From positions 558,001 through 622,000 of the forward strand of contig NZ_MVIM01000001.1 in NCBI RefSeq assembly GCF_002086795.1: a stretch of DNA of 64,000 nucleotides, written 5' to 3'. The notes beneath the pieces were generated by a model. It saw nothing but the letters and a program-made list of their open reading frames with translations. It searched no databases and was not told the origin of the DNA. The translations under genes were made by a program, and so were the position numbers. This DNA is from Mycolicibacterium tusciae. Lineage in GTDB: Bacteria > Actinomycetota > Actinomycetes > Mycobacteriales > Mycobacteriaceae. This document shows, one piece after another, positions 42,809 through 52,448 of the stretch (the first letter of the stretch is position 1; every line of letters begins with the position of its first letter).

Positions 42809-44725
42809 CTAGTCGAAACGTTCGCTGACTTCGCGTTCGGGTGCCACCGCGGAACCCTGAGCCGCCACCCAGCCGGTGATCTGGCGGGCGATGTTGCGGT
42901 CGGTCAGTCCGACGTCGGAGAGCAGCTCGCCGCGCGATGCGTGTGCGAAGAACTCCTGGGGCAACCCGGCGTCGCGGCAGGGCACGTCGATCTCTGCCCG
43001 GCGCAGCGCCGCCGACACCGCCGAACCGATACCACCCTGCACGCCGTTGTCCTCGATGGTGACCACCAGCTTGTGCGCGGCCGCGAACTCACCGAGGGCG
43101 GCGGGCACCGGAAGGACCCACCGCGGGTCCACGACTGTGACCCCGATCCCCTGGTTGCGAAGCCTCTCGGCGACCGTCAACGCCATCGCCGCGAACGGGC
43201 CGACTGCCACGATCAGCACGTCGTCGGACAGGCCGTCGGCCGGGGCCGCGAGCACATCGATGCCGTCACGGCGTTCGACCGCCGGAATATCTTCGCCGAC
43301 ATCGCCTTTCGGGAACCGAATGGCGGTCGGCCCGTCCTTGATGTTGAGCGCTTCGCCGAGTTCCTCACGCAGTCGGGCGCCGTCGCGCGGGGCGGCCACC
43401 CGCATGCCCGGGACGATGCCCAGCATGGACAGGTCCCAGATGCCGTTGTGGCTGGCACCGTCGGGACCGGTGACGCCGGAGCGATCCAGAACCATCGTGA
43501 CGGGCAGCTTGTGCAGCGCGACGTCCATCATGACCTGGTCGAACGCGCGGTTGAGGAACGTCGAGTAGATCGCCACAACCGGGTGCATGCCACCCATCGC
43601 CAGACCCGCGGCCGACGTCATCGCATGCTGCTCGGCGATGCCGACGTCGAAGAACCTGTCGGGGAACCGTTTCCGGAAATCGGAAAGACCGGTCGGGCCG
43701 GGCATCGCAGCGGTGATGGCCACGATGTCGCGCCGCCGGGCGGCATAGCCGATGAGTGCGTCGGAGAACGCCGACGTCCAGCCGGGCCCCGGCACCGACG
43801 TGGCCAGCCCCGTCTCAGGGTCGATGACACCGCAGGAGTGCATCTGGTCGGCCTCGTCGTTCTCGGCCGGGGCGTACCCCATGCCCTTGCGGGTGACGAC
43901 GTGCACGATCACCGGCGCGTTGAAGCCGCGCGCGTGGCGCAGCGCGTTCTCCACCGCATGCTCGTCGTGACCGTCGATCGGGCCGACATACTTGAGGCCG
44001 AGATCGGTGAACATCACCTGCGGCGAGAGCGCGTCTTTGATGCCGGCCTTGATGCTGTGCATGCACTGGTAGCAGATCTCGCCGATGATCGGCACCTTCT
44101 GGACGGCCTTGCGGCCCTCCTCGAGCACGCGCTCGTACCCGGGCTGCAGGCGAAGTCCGGCCAAGTGTTCGGCGAAACCGCCGATCGTGGGCGCGTAGCT
44201 GCGGCCGTTGTCGTTGACGATGATCACGACCGGGCGCCGGGACGCGGCGATGTTGTTCAGCGCCTCCCAGCACATGCCGCCGGTGAGTGCGCCGTCGCCG
44301 ACGACGGCGACCACGTGACGGTTGCGGTGCCCGGACAGCTCGAAGGCCTTGGCCAGTCCGTCGGCATACGACAGCGCGGCGCTGGCGTGGCTGGATTCGA
44401 CCCAGTCATGCTCGCTCTCGCTGCGCGATGGGTAGCCCGACAGGCCGCCCTTCTTGCGGAGTGAGTCGAAATCACGGATGCGGCCCGTCAGCATCTTGTG
44501 TACGTAGGACTGGTGTCCGGTGTCGAAGATGATCGGATCGTGCGGCGAGTCGAACACCCGATGCAGCGCAAGCGTCAGCTCGACGACGCCGAGGTTCGGG
44601 CCGAGGTGTCCGCCGGTTGCAGCGACCTTGTAAATCAGGAATTCGCGGATTTCCTGCGCCAGCTCACTCATCTGTGACTGGGTCAAGTGCTGCAGATCAG
44701 CGGGGCCGCGGATCTGTTCAAGCAT
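42809..44725 (-). CDS. dxs: 1-deoxy-D-xylulose-5-phosphate synthase
   Basis: A 638-residue thiamine-diphosphate enzyme that condenses pyruvate and glyceraldehyde 3-phosphate, the first step of the MEP isoprenoid pathway feeding cell-wall lipid carriers. [20 protein letters not shown] followed by NDN is the TPP motif. [20 protein letters not shown] and [20 protein letters not shown] are transketolase-like motifs. Length fits the family. Corresponds to dxs1 (Rv2682c). nhaA ends 9 bp upstream. Confidence 0.93.
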   Translation of the reverse strand: MLEQIRGPADLQHLTQSQMSELAQEIREFLIYKVAATGGHLGPNLGVVELTLALHRVFDSPHDPIIFDTGHQSYVHKMLTGRIRDFDSLRKKGGLSGYPSRSESEHDWVESSHASAALSYADGLAKAFELSGHRNRHVVAVVGDGALTGGMCWEALNNIAASRRPVVIIVNDNGRSYAPTIGGFAEHLAGLRLQPGYERVLEEGRKAVQKVPIIGEICYQCMHSIKAGIKDALSPQVMFTDLGLKYVGPIDGHDEHAVENALRHARGFNAPVIVHVVTRKGMGYAPAENDEADQMHSCGVIDPETGLATSVPGPGWTSAFSDALIGYAARRRDIVAITAAMPGPTGLSDFRKRFPDRFFDVGIAEQHAMTSAAGLAMGGMHPVVAIYSTFLNRAFDQVMMDVALHKLPVTMVLDRSGVTGPDGASHNGIWDLSMLGIVPGMRVAAPRDGARLREELGEALNIKDGPTAIRFPKGDVGEDIPAVERRDGIDVLAAPADGLSDDVLIVAVGPFAAMALTVAERLRNQGIGVTVVDPRWVLPVPAALGEFAAAHKLVVTIEDNGVQGGIGSAVSAALRRAEIDVPCRDAGLPQEFFAHASRGELLSDVGLTDRNIARQITGWVAAQGSAVAPEREVSERFD

Positions 44726-44737
44726 CCCGTCAGTCTA
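44726..44737 (-). promoter_or_regulatory. Leaderless -10 of dxs overlapping the nhaA stop codon
   Basis: TAGACT (44737-44732 on the minus strand) includes the nhaA stop TAG and lies 6 bases before the dxs ATG, matching TANNNT. Confidence 0.4.
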
Positions 44738-46078
44738 CGCACCGGGTTCGGTGCGGTCCTGCCGAGACTCGTAGACATCGGGCACACCGTCAAGATCGGC
44801 GTCGGCGGTTTCGATCTCGTAGATCCGCCGATATTGCCTGTTCCGCAGCCGCAACAGCACCGCTGCCAGCACCGCGGCGCACACCGACCCGGTCAGCACG
44901 CCCATTTTGACGACTTCGTCACGATGCGATCCCAAACCGTACGCGAGATCCCCGATGAGGAGCGACACCGTGAATCCGATGCCCGCCAGCATCGAAATTC
45001 CCAGGACGTCGATCCACCGCAGCGCCGAGTCGAGAGTGGCGCGGGTCACCGCGGCCAGCACTCTGGTGGTCAGAAAGATGCCGACGGGCTTGCCGACGAC
45101 GAGTCCGAGCACGATTCCCAGGGCGATCGGGTCGCTCAACGCGTTGATCAGTCCGCTGAATCCGCCGAGTGACACCCCGGCGGCGAAGAAGGCGAAAACG
45201 GGCACTGCGACACCTGCCGACAATGGGCGCAGTTTGTGCTCGAAGTGCTCGGCCAATCCCGGGCCCGCCTCGGGACCGCCGGCCGCGGCTGAGCGCATCA
45301 CCGGCACCGTGAAGCCGAGCAACACGCCGGCGACTGTGGCATGCACACCGGACTCGTGCATCAGCACCCATGTGGCCGCAGCGAGCGGCACCAATAGCCA
45401 CCATGAGTCGACCCGACGCTGCACACACAGCGCGAAAAGCGCCAGCGGTACCACTGACAGACCCAGCGCCCAGATCTTGATGTCGTCGGTGTAGAAAACG
45501 GCGATCACCGTGACTGCCAGGAGATCGTCGACCACCGCGAGAGTCAGCAAGAAAGTGCGAAGCGCAGACGGAAGATGTGTCGAGATGACGGCGAGCACAG
45601 CGACTGCGAACGCGATGTCGGTCGCGGTCGGGATCGCCCAACCCCGCGTCGCGCCGTCTCCGACATGGGCGGTCACCGCAACAAAGATCAGCGCCGGCGC
45701 CACCATTCCCCCGACGGCGGCGGCGATCGGCAGGGCGGCACGACTCGGGTCGCGCAAATCGCCCGCAACGAATTCGCGCTTGAGCTCCAGTCCGACGATG
45801 AAGAAGAAGATCGCGAGCAGCCCGTCGGCGGCCCATTCGCCGAGAGTCAGGTTCAAATGCAGGCCTAGCGGTTCACCGCCGATCTCCAGATCACGAAGTC
45901 CGAAGTACCCCGCCGACCACGGCGAATTGGCCCATATCAGGGCTACGGCCGAGGCCACCAGCAGGATCGCACCGCCGACGGTCTCCTTGCGAAGGATGGA
46001 CGTGACCCGGCTGGTCTCCGACCACGAGCCTCGTGAGAAGAGCGCTCCACGTGGGAAGCGAGGTGGATCGGTGCTCAC
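44735..46078 (-). CDS. nhaA: Na+/H+ antiporter NhaA
   Basis: A 447-residue membrane antiporter with about 12 hydrophobic segments. The ion-binding residues are in [20 protein letters not shown] and [20 protein letters not shown]. The C-terminal cytosolic tail contains [16 protein letters not shown], a DxDxDG-type calcium-loop-like motif. GTG 46078 is chosen with an AGGGCGA tract upstream; the ORF can extend to 46141. It maintains pH and sodium homeostasis. Same direction as dxs. Confidence 0.88.
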   Translation of the reverse strand: MSTDPPRFPRGALFSRGSWSETSRVTSILRKETVGGAILLVASAVALIWANSPWSAGYFGLRDLEIGGEPLGLHLNLTLGEWAADGLLAIFFFIVGLELKREFVAGDLRDPSRAALPIAAAVGGMVAPALIFVAVTAHVGDGATRGWAIPTATDIAFAVAVLAVISTHLPSALRTFLLTLAVVDDLLAVTVIAVFYTDDIKIWALGLSVVPLALFALCVQRRVDSWWLLVPLAAATWVLMHESGVHATVAGVLLGFTVPVMRSAAAGGPEAGPGLAEHFEHKLRPLSAGVAVPVFAFFAAGVSLGGFSGLINALSDPIALGIVLGLVVGKPVGIFLTTRVLAAVTRATLDSALRWIDVLGISMLAGIGFTVSLLIGDLAYGLGSHRDEVVKMGVLTGSVCAAVLAAVLLRLRNRQYRRIYEIETADADLDGVPDVYESRQDRTEPGA

Positions 46079-46284
46079 TATTCGCCCTAATCGGTAGTCG
46101 CTGGTCGCTGAAGGAATCGCCGACCAGACTTCCCGGCACACCTGACGATCACCCTATGTCATTCGGCCGAGAGCGCCATTCGTTGACAACCTGGTGCCCG
46201 AACATGCACGCGAGTACATTCCTCGTCAGGAGTGCCGGGAAGCCTGGTCGGCTGTCAGTTGACCGACGCCTGAGAGGCCCCGAG

Positions 46285-47205
46285 ATGCATGCCATATCCG
46301 CCGCGCCTGCACGCGCGAATTCCCATCACGCCGTCCGGACCGACGGGCTGACCAAACGTTTCGGTTCACTCGTTGCGGTCGGCGACCTGAGCCTGACCGT
46401 CGCACGAGGGGAAGTGTTCGGTTTCCTCGGCCCGAACGGCGCGGGCAAGTCCACCACAATCCGCATGCTGCTCGGACTGATCCGGCCCACTGCAGGCACT
46501 GCCATGATCTTCGATCACCGCGCCGACGACGTCCGCCGCGCCCACCGCCACCTCGCGTATGTCCCTGCCGATGTCGCCTTGTGGCCGACGATGACCGGCG
46601 CGGAGATCCTCGAGGTGACCGGCAACGTGGGCCCCGGGGTCGACGTCGACTACCGAGCTGAACTGGTTGCCCGCTTCGCCTTGGACTTGGACCTGCGGGC
46701 CAAGAACTATTCCAGCGGGAACCGGCAGAAGGTCGCGATCGTGTCCGCCTTCGCCACCCGGGCCCCTTTGCTGGTGCTGGACGAACCGACCAGCGGCCTC
46801 GATCCCTTGATGGAGCGTGAGTTTCGGCGCTGTGTCCTCGAGGCGCGCGAACGTGGCCAGACGGTGTTCCTGAGCTCGCACCAACTGGCCGAAGTCGAAG
46901 CGCTCTGCGACAGGGTCGCCATCTTGCGAGCGGGCCGGCTCGTGGAGATCGACACGATCGGCGAGTTGCGTCGGCTGCGCCGAACCCGCATCGAAGTGAC
47001 CTACCGCGACGCCGAGCCGAGCCTCATGGACGTGCCCGGCGTCACCGACCTTGAGCGACTCGGAGAAAAACACTTGCGCTTCAACGTGTCTGGCTCACCA
47101 ACGCCGGCGCTGCGAGCCCTCGCCGCGGTCGACGTCACGACGGTCGCGATGCACGAGCCCACGCTGGAAGAGATTTTCCTCGACTACTACGGCGAGGCGT
47201 CGTGA
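46285..47205 (+). CDS. ABC exporter ATP-binding protein
   Basis: A 306-residue ABC ATPase of the drug/polyketide exporter (DrrA) type. The Walker A is GFLGPNGAGKSTTIRM, the signature is YSSGNRQKVAIVSAF, and the Walker B is PLLVLDEPTSGLDP. The C-terminal extension ends LEEIFLDYYGEAS, typical of DrrA-like proteins. GAGAGG precedes ATG 46285. It is coupled to the downstream permease by TGATG. Likely pumps a hydrophobic substrate; partner permease frameshifted. Confidence 0.87.
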   Translation: MHAISAAPARANSHHAVRTDGLTKRFGSLVAVGDLSLTVARGEVFGFLGPNGAGKSTTIRMLLGLIRPTAGTAMIFDHRADDVRRAHRHLAYVPADVALWPTMTGAEILEVTGNVGPGVDVDYRAELVARFALDLDLRAKNYSSGNRQKVAIVSAFATRAPLLVLDEPTSGLDPLMEREFRRCVLEARERGQTVFLSSHQLAEVEALCDRVAILRAGRLVEIDTIGELRRLRRTRIEVTYRDAEPSLMDVPGVTDLERLGEKHLRFNVSGSPTPALRALAAVDVTTVAMHEPTLEEIFLDYYGEAS

Positions 47206-48834
47206 TGGCCGCAACCCTCGCCGCGTGCCACGCGCTCGCCCGGCGGGTGCCGGCCGAGCGAGCCGTCACCCGGCTCGCGGCCCGACAACTGCGACGTGGC
47301 ACGCTGCTCGTCGCCGCAGTGTGCGCAGGGATGTCGACGTTGGTCGCCGCCCAGTACCAGTCCACCTTCCGCGGTGAGTTGAGTCAAAGCGCACTGCGTG
47401 CGCTGGCCGAAAACCCAGCCATACGAGTTCTTTTCGGCGCGCCGGTGGCTTTGGACGACCCGGGGGGGGTTCACGGTGTGGCGGACCGGTACACCGGTGC
47501 TCGTGCTGGCCGGTGTGTGGATCATGCTGACCGCCGTCCGAATCACCCGGGGCGAGGAAGACGCCGGCCGCTGGGATCTTCTGCTTTCCGGCCCGATCCG
47601 CACTGTAGAGGTCGTGCGTCGCTACCTGATCGCGCTCACCGGTTCGGCCACGGTCATCAGTGCAGGGGTCGGCCTCGGGATGATGGCCGCCGGCACCGAC
47701 GCTTTCGGCGCCATCCTGTACGCAGCGTGCGTTCTCGGTGTGACGCTCACATTTGCCACCGTCGGGTTGGTGGCCGCTCAGGTGATGCCGAACCGGCCAT
47801 CCGCGGTCGGACTCTCGGTCGGGTTTCTCGGTGCCACATTGTTGGTTCGGATGCTCTCCGACGGAGTCGCGGCATTCGCATGGTCTGCCTGGCTCAGCCC
47901 ATTCGGTCTCGTCGCACGCGTGGCGCCCTACGCCGAGAACCGGATTGCCCCCTTGCTGGTGTTGGCGTGCTATCCAGTCGCGTTCGCGGTTGTCGCCACC
48001 GACGCAGCGGGCCGCCGCGACCTCGGTACCGGACTGTTGACACTCTCGACACGACGCCCGCCGCGCACCAGCCTGTTGGGATCGATCGACAGTTTCGCCG
48101 CGCGGCGCGCCCTGCGTCCCACGGTCGGGTGGGCTGCGGGAATCGGCGCCTACTTCCTGATCATCGGCGCGGTGATCGCTTCCATACTGGACTTCTTCGA
48201 GCAGAACCCTCGGTTCGCGGAATTGGCCGCCGCTGCGGGATTCGCGGGCCTGAACTCGGCGGAGGGTTTCGCTGCGGCTTTGTTCAGCCTGATGACCAAT
48301 GCGACCGGGTTGTACTGCGTAACCCGGCTCGCGGCATTCGTAGGTGACGAGCGGGCGCGGCGGTGGACCATGTTGTTCGCCTCGCCGTCGTCTCGCGAGC
48401 GCCTGCTGGGCACGGAGATAGCGGTTACCGCAGTGGGATTGGTCGCGTTGCACCTCGTCGCAGCAGCCGCCATGTGGAGCGGCGCGGCGCTGACCGGCGC
48501 CCCGCTGCGGATCGGCGATGCACTCGCAGGAGCTCTCAACACCGCCCCGGTTGGGTGGCTGGCGCTCGGCGCGGCAGCCCTGGCCGTCGGCTGGCTCCCG
48601 TCGACGGTGGGTGCTATCGGCGCGCTACCTGTGGTCGGGGGGTTTCTGCTCAACGTCATCGCCGACAGCATGCGTGCTCCGGCGTGGGTGCTGGACATCT
48701 CTCCATACGTGCATATCGCGGCGGTGCCGTCGGTCTCACCCGACATTCCGGCGACAATAACGTTCCTGGTTGTGGGTGGAGCGCTTACCGCATTGGGGAT
48801 CGCGGGCTACCGCCTCCGCGATTTGACCTCCTGA
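47205..48834 (+). pseudogene. ABC exporter permease broken by an eight-G run (frameshift or phase-variable)
   Basis: The N-terminal part (to ...IRVLFGAPVALDDPGG) reads in one frame from ATG 47205. The rest (FTVWRTGTPVLVLAGVWIML onward, about 12 hydrophobic segments) reads in the next frame to 48834. The shift falls exactly at G x8 (47462-47469); seven Gs would restore one continuous permease of the polyketide-antibiotic exporter type. This may be a sequencing error, a true null mutation or slippage-based phase variation. It is coupled to the ATPase gene by TGATG. Confidence 0.8.
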
Positions 48835-48855
48835 GTTGGCATTCACATCTCGCCG

Positions 48856-49608
48856 TCACGTGTTCTTGGCGACAAATCGCCGGAACAGTAACCAGGCAAC
48901 CGCGAGGTTGTAGACCGTACCGGCGACCAGGTATGGCCACCACGTGCCGTGCTCGCTGGCGACCCAGAACGTCTTTGCCGCCCAATACGGCGGCAGCACA
49001 CCGAAAGCCAGATTCCAGGCCGAATCGATGAACCACGGAAGGCACGGCAACCCGGCGATCAACATGCCGAGGCCGCGCAGCATGGCGATGCCTTGAATCT
49101 TGTTGGCCGCGACGGCGACGATCAGCAGCAGCGTGACGACCGCCGACAATCCGGCCAGCAGCCCGATCGGAACAAGGGTGGGAACGAGACCTGGTTCGAG
49201 TATTCCGCTGAACGACAACGTCGCTACCACATATACGGTCGTCAACGCCATGACGGTGCCCGCACGGTAGGCGAAGAATGTCGACAACCGCACCGGGGTC
49301 ACCCGCAGCACGGTCATCGTGCCTGCGTCGACCTCGTCGAGCACAAGGAAGGCGCCGAGTCCGCCCGTGATGATGATGCTCGTCAGCAGCAAGAAGCCGG
49401 TGAGAACGAGTGGATAGTAGGGAACCAGATCAAAGTCGTATCGTGCCGCCAACATGTCGGTGAACAACGGGACGAGGATGACGACTCCGACAGTCCAGAT
49501 GACGGGAGCCAGAACGATCATGACCAACAGCGGATCACGGTAGGTACCGCGAATGTCGTTGCGGCCGAATGCCGCCAGCGCTTTCACTGACGTTGTCATC
49601 GAAGTCAT
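48856..49608 (-). CDS. ABC-2 type permease (operon gene 3)
   Basis: A 250-residue membrane protein with about six hydrophobic segments (LVLTGFLLLTSIIITGGLGA; YVVATLSFSGILEPGLVPTL). ATG 49608 has GGGAGG seven bases upstream and overlaps the previous stop by one base (TGATG). With the two upstream genes it forms a complete three-gene exporter matching the Rv2686c-Rv2688c position, an ABC exporter reported for antibiotic efflux in M. tuberculosis. Confidence 0.8.
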   Translation of the reverse strand: MTSMTTSVKALAAFGRNDIRGTYRDPLLVMIVLAPVIWTVGVVILVPLFTDMLAARYDFDLVPYYPLVLTGFLLLTSIIITGGLGAFLVLDEVDAGTMTVLRVTPVRLSTFFAYRAGTVMALTTVYVVATLSFSGILEPGLVPTLVPIGLLAGLSAVVTLLLIVAVAANKIQGIAMLRGLGMLIAGLPCLPWFIDSAWNLAFGVLPPYWAAKTFWVASEHGTWWPYLVAGTVYNLAVAWLLFRRFVAKNT

Positions 49609-50321
49609 CACACACCTCCCGATCTTGCGACGACGTAGTGACCGAACAGCGCCCTGGCTACCCAGAACAGCACCGCCAAACCTGCGAGGGGATACAGCAC
49701 GGCATAGGCCACCTGCCACGGGGCCAGTGTCACTTGATCGAAGGCCTCGCCCAGCAGCAGCAGCGGCCCCAACGTAGGGATCAGGTAAAGAACCGGACTC
49801 TCCCACACCCCCGAGTAGTACAGCACCGGGAGGCCCGTCATCACCGCGAGAGGGCCGGTCGCCGACATGAACCAATCGCTGACCGAAGAGAACGGGAGCG
49901 ACGTGATGAATCCGACGAGCAGCATCAACAAGGTGCCGAGCACCACACCGGTCAACAGAGGGAGTGGACGATAGGCGAATCCGTGGGCGGCCGACACCAC
50001 GATGAGCGCCACCATAACTGAAACACCTAACAGCACAGCGAGTTTCACGCCAAGGTACTCCCAGAACCGCAACGGTGTCGAGATGACGGCACCGAGGGTG
50101 CGCTCCTGCTTCTCGAAAGACACCGAACCTCCGATGAAGAAGAACCCGATGATCGCGATGTCGCCCAACAAGATGTATGGCTCAGCAATCGGACGCAAGG
50201 CGTGCGACATGGGCAGCAACACTGCCAGCCAAATGAGCCCGGAGAAGACCGCCGCATGCAGAAACCTCTGCCTGACTTGAAGCGTGACCTCGAGCCGCAA
50301 CGCACTCGTCAGCCGTTTCAT
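49608..50321 (-). CDS. ABC-2 type permease (operon gene 2)
   Basis: A 237-residue ABC-2 membrane protein beginning MKRLTSALRLEVTLQVRQRF, with about six spans (LLGDIAIIGFFFIGGSVSFE, PVLYLIPTLGPLLLLGEAF). It overlaps the ATPase gene by 4 bp and the next permease by 1 bp, so all three are translationally coupled. The two different permeases form a heterodimeric pore. Confidence 0.8.
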   Translation of the reverse strand: MKRLTSALRLEVTLQVRQRFLHAAVFSGLIWLAVLLPMSHALRPIAEPYILLGDIAIIGFFFIGGSVSFEKQERTLGAVISTPLRFWEYLGVKLAVLLGVSVMVALIVVSAAHGFAYRPLPLLTGVVLGTLLMLLVGFITSLPFSSVSDWFMSATGPLAVMTGLPVLYYSGVWESPVLYLIPTLGPLLLLGEAFDQVTLAPWQVAYAVLYPLAGLAVLFWVARALFGHYVVARSGGV

Positions 50322-51223
50322 GCCAGTTGCCTTCCGGTGGTCTCGACGAAGACGTCGTCCAGGGTGGCCTCGCGGCTGTGAATGGTTTCGACGTGGTGAT
50401 CTCGCAGCACAGAGTGAAACGCGGGGTCGTCGGCCAGGCCGTCCATGGCGAACTCGGCGGCCTCCAGACGGCCATTCTCCCCCCGGAACTGGACTCGGAC
50501 ACGTCGTTGACTGCGGGCGATCTTCAGTTCGGCCGGCGTGTCCATGGCGACAATCCGGCCGTCGACCACGAAGGCGACTCTGTCGCAAAGCTCGTCGGCG
50601 GTCGCCATGTCATGCGTGGTAAGGAATACAGTGCGGCCCCGCGCCTTTAGATCAAGAATCATGTCTTTGACTTTGCGCGCGTTCACCGGATCAAGACCGG
50701 AAGTGGGCTCGTCGAGGAAAAGCAGGTCCGGGTCGTTGATCAGCGATCTGATGAACGTCAGACGCATCTGCATTCCCTTGGAGTACTTGCCAACTCGGGT
50801 GTCAGCGTCGTCGGCGAGACCCACTGCGCCAAGAAGTTCCATCGGATCCAGCGTGTCGCCGTCGTAGAGCGAGGCAAAGAATCTCAGGTTCTCCAGGCCG
50901 GTGAGCTTCTGATAGTGATTCGGCAACTCGAACGAGACCCCGATGCGCTGGTAATAGTCCGGCCCCCATTTCAGCGGGTCCTGACCCCACACCGTTGCTT
51001 CGCCGCCGTGCCCGCGAAGCAACCCGATGAGTAGCTTTTGCGTCGTCGACTTGCCGGCACCGCTGGGACCGAGAAATCCGAAGATCTCTCCTCGTCCCAC
51101 CGAGAAGTCCATGCCGCGTACCGCCGGCTGTGTCGATTTCGGATAGGTGAAGGTCAAACCGCGGACGCGGATCACCTCAGCAGTGGTGGACGGCGACGTG
51201 GCCGCCGGGGCGACACTTTCCAT
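50318..51223 (-). CDS. ABC exporter ATP-binding protein (operon gene 1)
   Basis: A 301-residue ABC ATPase. Walker A: IFGFLGPSGAGKSTTQKLLI. Signature: GKYSKGMQMRLTFIRSLIND. Walker B: DLLFLDEPTSGLDPVN. H-loop: VFLTTHDMATADEL. AGGAG lies 8 bases before ATG 51223. It leads the exporter operon and is divergent from a GbsR/MarR-type regulator across a 112-bp control region, implying induction by a substrate of the pump. Confidence 0.88.
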   Translation of the reverse strand: MESVAPAATSPSTTAEVIRVRGLTFTYPKSTQPAVRGMDFSVGRGEIFGFLGPSGAGKSTTQKLLIGLLRGHGGEATVWGQDPLKWGPDYYQRIGVSFELPNHYQKLTGLENLRFFASLYDGDTLDPMELLGAVGLADDADTRVGKYSKGMQMRLTFIRSLINDPDLLFLDEPTSGLDPVNARKVKDMILDLKARGRTVFLTTHDMATADELCDRVAFVVDGRIVAMDTPAELKIARSQRRVRVQFRGENGRLEAAEFAMDGLADDPAFHSVLRDHHVETIHSREATLDDVFVETTGRQLA

Positions 51224-51286
51224 GGACGGTCTCCTCTGGGTATGCGGATACCAGTTCCGACCAGACTTCCCGGAGCGCCGTCGCTG

Positions 51287-51315
51287 ACTATACTGACTTT
51301 TCAGAAATCTTTGAA
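51287..51315. promoter_or_regulatory. Overlapping divergent -10 elements and palindrome
   Basis: TATACT (51289-51294, rightward) and TATAGT (51292-51287, leftward) share bases, so the regulator and exporter promoters overlap. TTCAGAAATCTTTGAA (51300-51315), an imperfect palindrome with 12 of 16 matches, follows and may be the operator. Confidence 0.45.
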
Positions 51316-51335
51316 GACTCTGACCGGAGATCGTT

Positions 51336-51782
51336 ATGGCCTCGGATCCGCAAGAGAGTGCCGAGCAGCTCGCGCTCGTTCTCAGCTCACACGGTCTGCA
51401 GCGGATGACCGCGCGAGTTCTAGCATCGTTGCTGTTCACCGAAGATCCGGCCATGACCATGGGCGACCTCGCCGAACAGCTGCAGGCCAGCACAGGCGCG
51501 ATCTCGGGAGCTCTCAAGATGCTCAGCTCCGTAGGACTCGTGGAGCGCGTGCCGGCACCAGGAAGCCGGCGGGACCACTACCGGCTGCGCGATGACGCGT
51601 GGGCCGTCCAATATACGAATCAGAACGAAGTAACGACCGCCGTCCTGAAGGCGGCGGAGGCGGGGATCGCGGCCACACCCGAGTACGGCCTCGCCCATCA
51701 ACGTCTCACGCAGATGCGCGACTTCTACGCATTCCTCCTGGATGAGATCCCGGCGCTACTCGATCGCTGGCGACAGCGGTAG
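51336..51782 (+). CDS. GbsR/MarR-type transcriptional regulator
   Basis: A 148-residue winged-helix repressor. The HTH reads MTMGDLAEQLQASTGAISGALKM, followed by the wing LVERVPAPGSRRDHYRLRDD. A C-terminal helical region probably forms the dimer and effector pocket. Preceded by GGAG. It is divergent from the three-gene ABC exporter, whose likely regulator it is. Confidence 0.8.
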   Translation: MASDPQESAEQLALVLSSHGLQRMTARVLASLLFTEDPAMTMGDLAEQLQASTGAISGALKMLSSVGLVERVPAPGSRRDHYRLRDDAWAVQYTNQNEVTTAVLKAAEAGIAATPEYGLAHQRLTQMRDFYAFLLDEIPALLDRWRQR

Positions 51783-51822
51783 GCCTTGTCGGGGTGTCGC
51801 AGTCCGATAGCCTCGAACACCA

Positions 51823-52284
51823 ATGATCATCGAACGGCAGAGCGTCATCGACGCACCCACCGATCGGGTATGGGCCCGAGTGGTCACTCCCGAAGGCATC
51901 AACGATGAACTGCGGCCGTGGCTGACGATGTCGATGCCGCGCGGCGCCAAGGACTTGACCGTCGACACTGTGCCGGTCGGAACCCCGATCGGGCGCTGCT
52001 GGATGCGGTTGTTCGGCGTCCTCCCGTTCGACTACGACGACCTGATGATCGCCAAGTTACGGCCGGGCCGCGGCTTCGACGAGCAGTCGACGATGCTGTC
52101 CATGCGCAGCTGGCGCCACGAGCGCACCGTCGACCCCGACGGCGACACGAAAACCGTTGTACGCGATCGCCTCACGTTCGAGCTCCGGACTCCGCTGCGC
52201 TTTCTCACACCTGTGATCGGCGCTGGGATTCGCGCGCTGTTCGGGCATCGGCAACGACGGCTGCAGCGGTACTTCGATAGCTGA
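51823..52284 (+). CDS. SRPBCC-family protein
   Basis: A 153-residue helix-grip protein: MIIERQSVIDAPTDRVWARV opens the fold, and FRFLTPVIGAGIRALFGHRQ-like sequence forms the final helix. Such proteins bind lipophilic ligands. It is about 40 bp after the regulator gene in the same direction and may be co-transcribed with it. The function is unknown. Confidence 0.6.
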   Translation: MIIERQSVIDAPTDRVWARVVTPEGINDELRPWLTMSMPRGAKDLTVDTVPVGTPIGRCWMRLFGVLPFDYDDLMIAKLRPGRGFDEQSTMLSMRSWRHERTVDPDGDTKTVVRDRLTFELRTPLRFLTPVIGAGIRALFGHRQRRLQRYFDS

Positions 52285-52403
52285 CCGGCTCGCCGACCAT
52301 CGCGGCCTGCAAGCTGGTCAGCCAGCTCGATCCGCCATCCTGCTCTTCACTCTGCGGTGGGGGCGGTCGAAATCCCCATTTGTGCGCCCTGAGCGCTGGG
52401 CCC

Positions 52404-52443
52404 ACGCGCAGCCGGGGAAGTCAACGCGCAGCCGGGGAAGTCA
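52404..52443. repeat. Tandem 20-bp duplication
   Basis: ACGCGCAGCCGGGGAAGTCA occurs twice without a spacer (52404-52423, 52424-52443), just beyond the stop of the TrmA-like gene, in the convergent gap with the SRPBCC gene. Two copies only, so not a CRISPR. Confidence 0.6.
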
Positions 52444-52448
52444 ACGCG

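Noticed and set aside
42941..44464. 507-codon rightward open frame
   Set aside because: Antisense to dxs; no domain-like sequence.
52404..52443. CRISPR array
   Set aside because: Only two directly abutting copies with no spacer between them.
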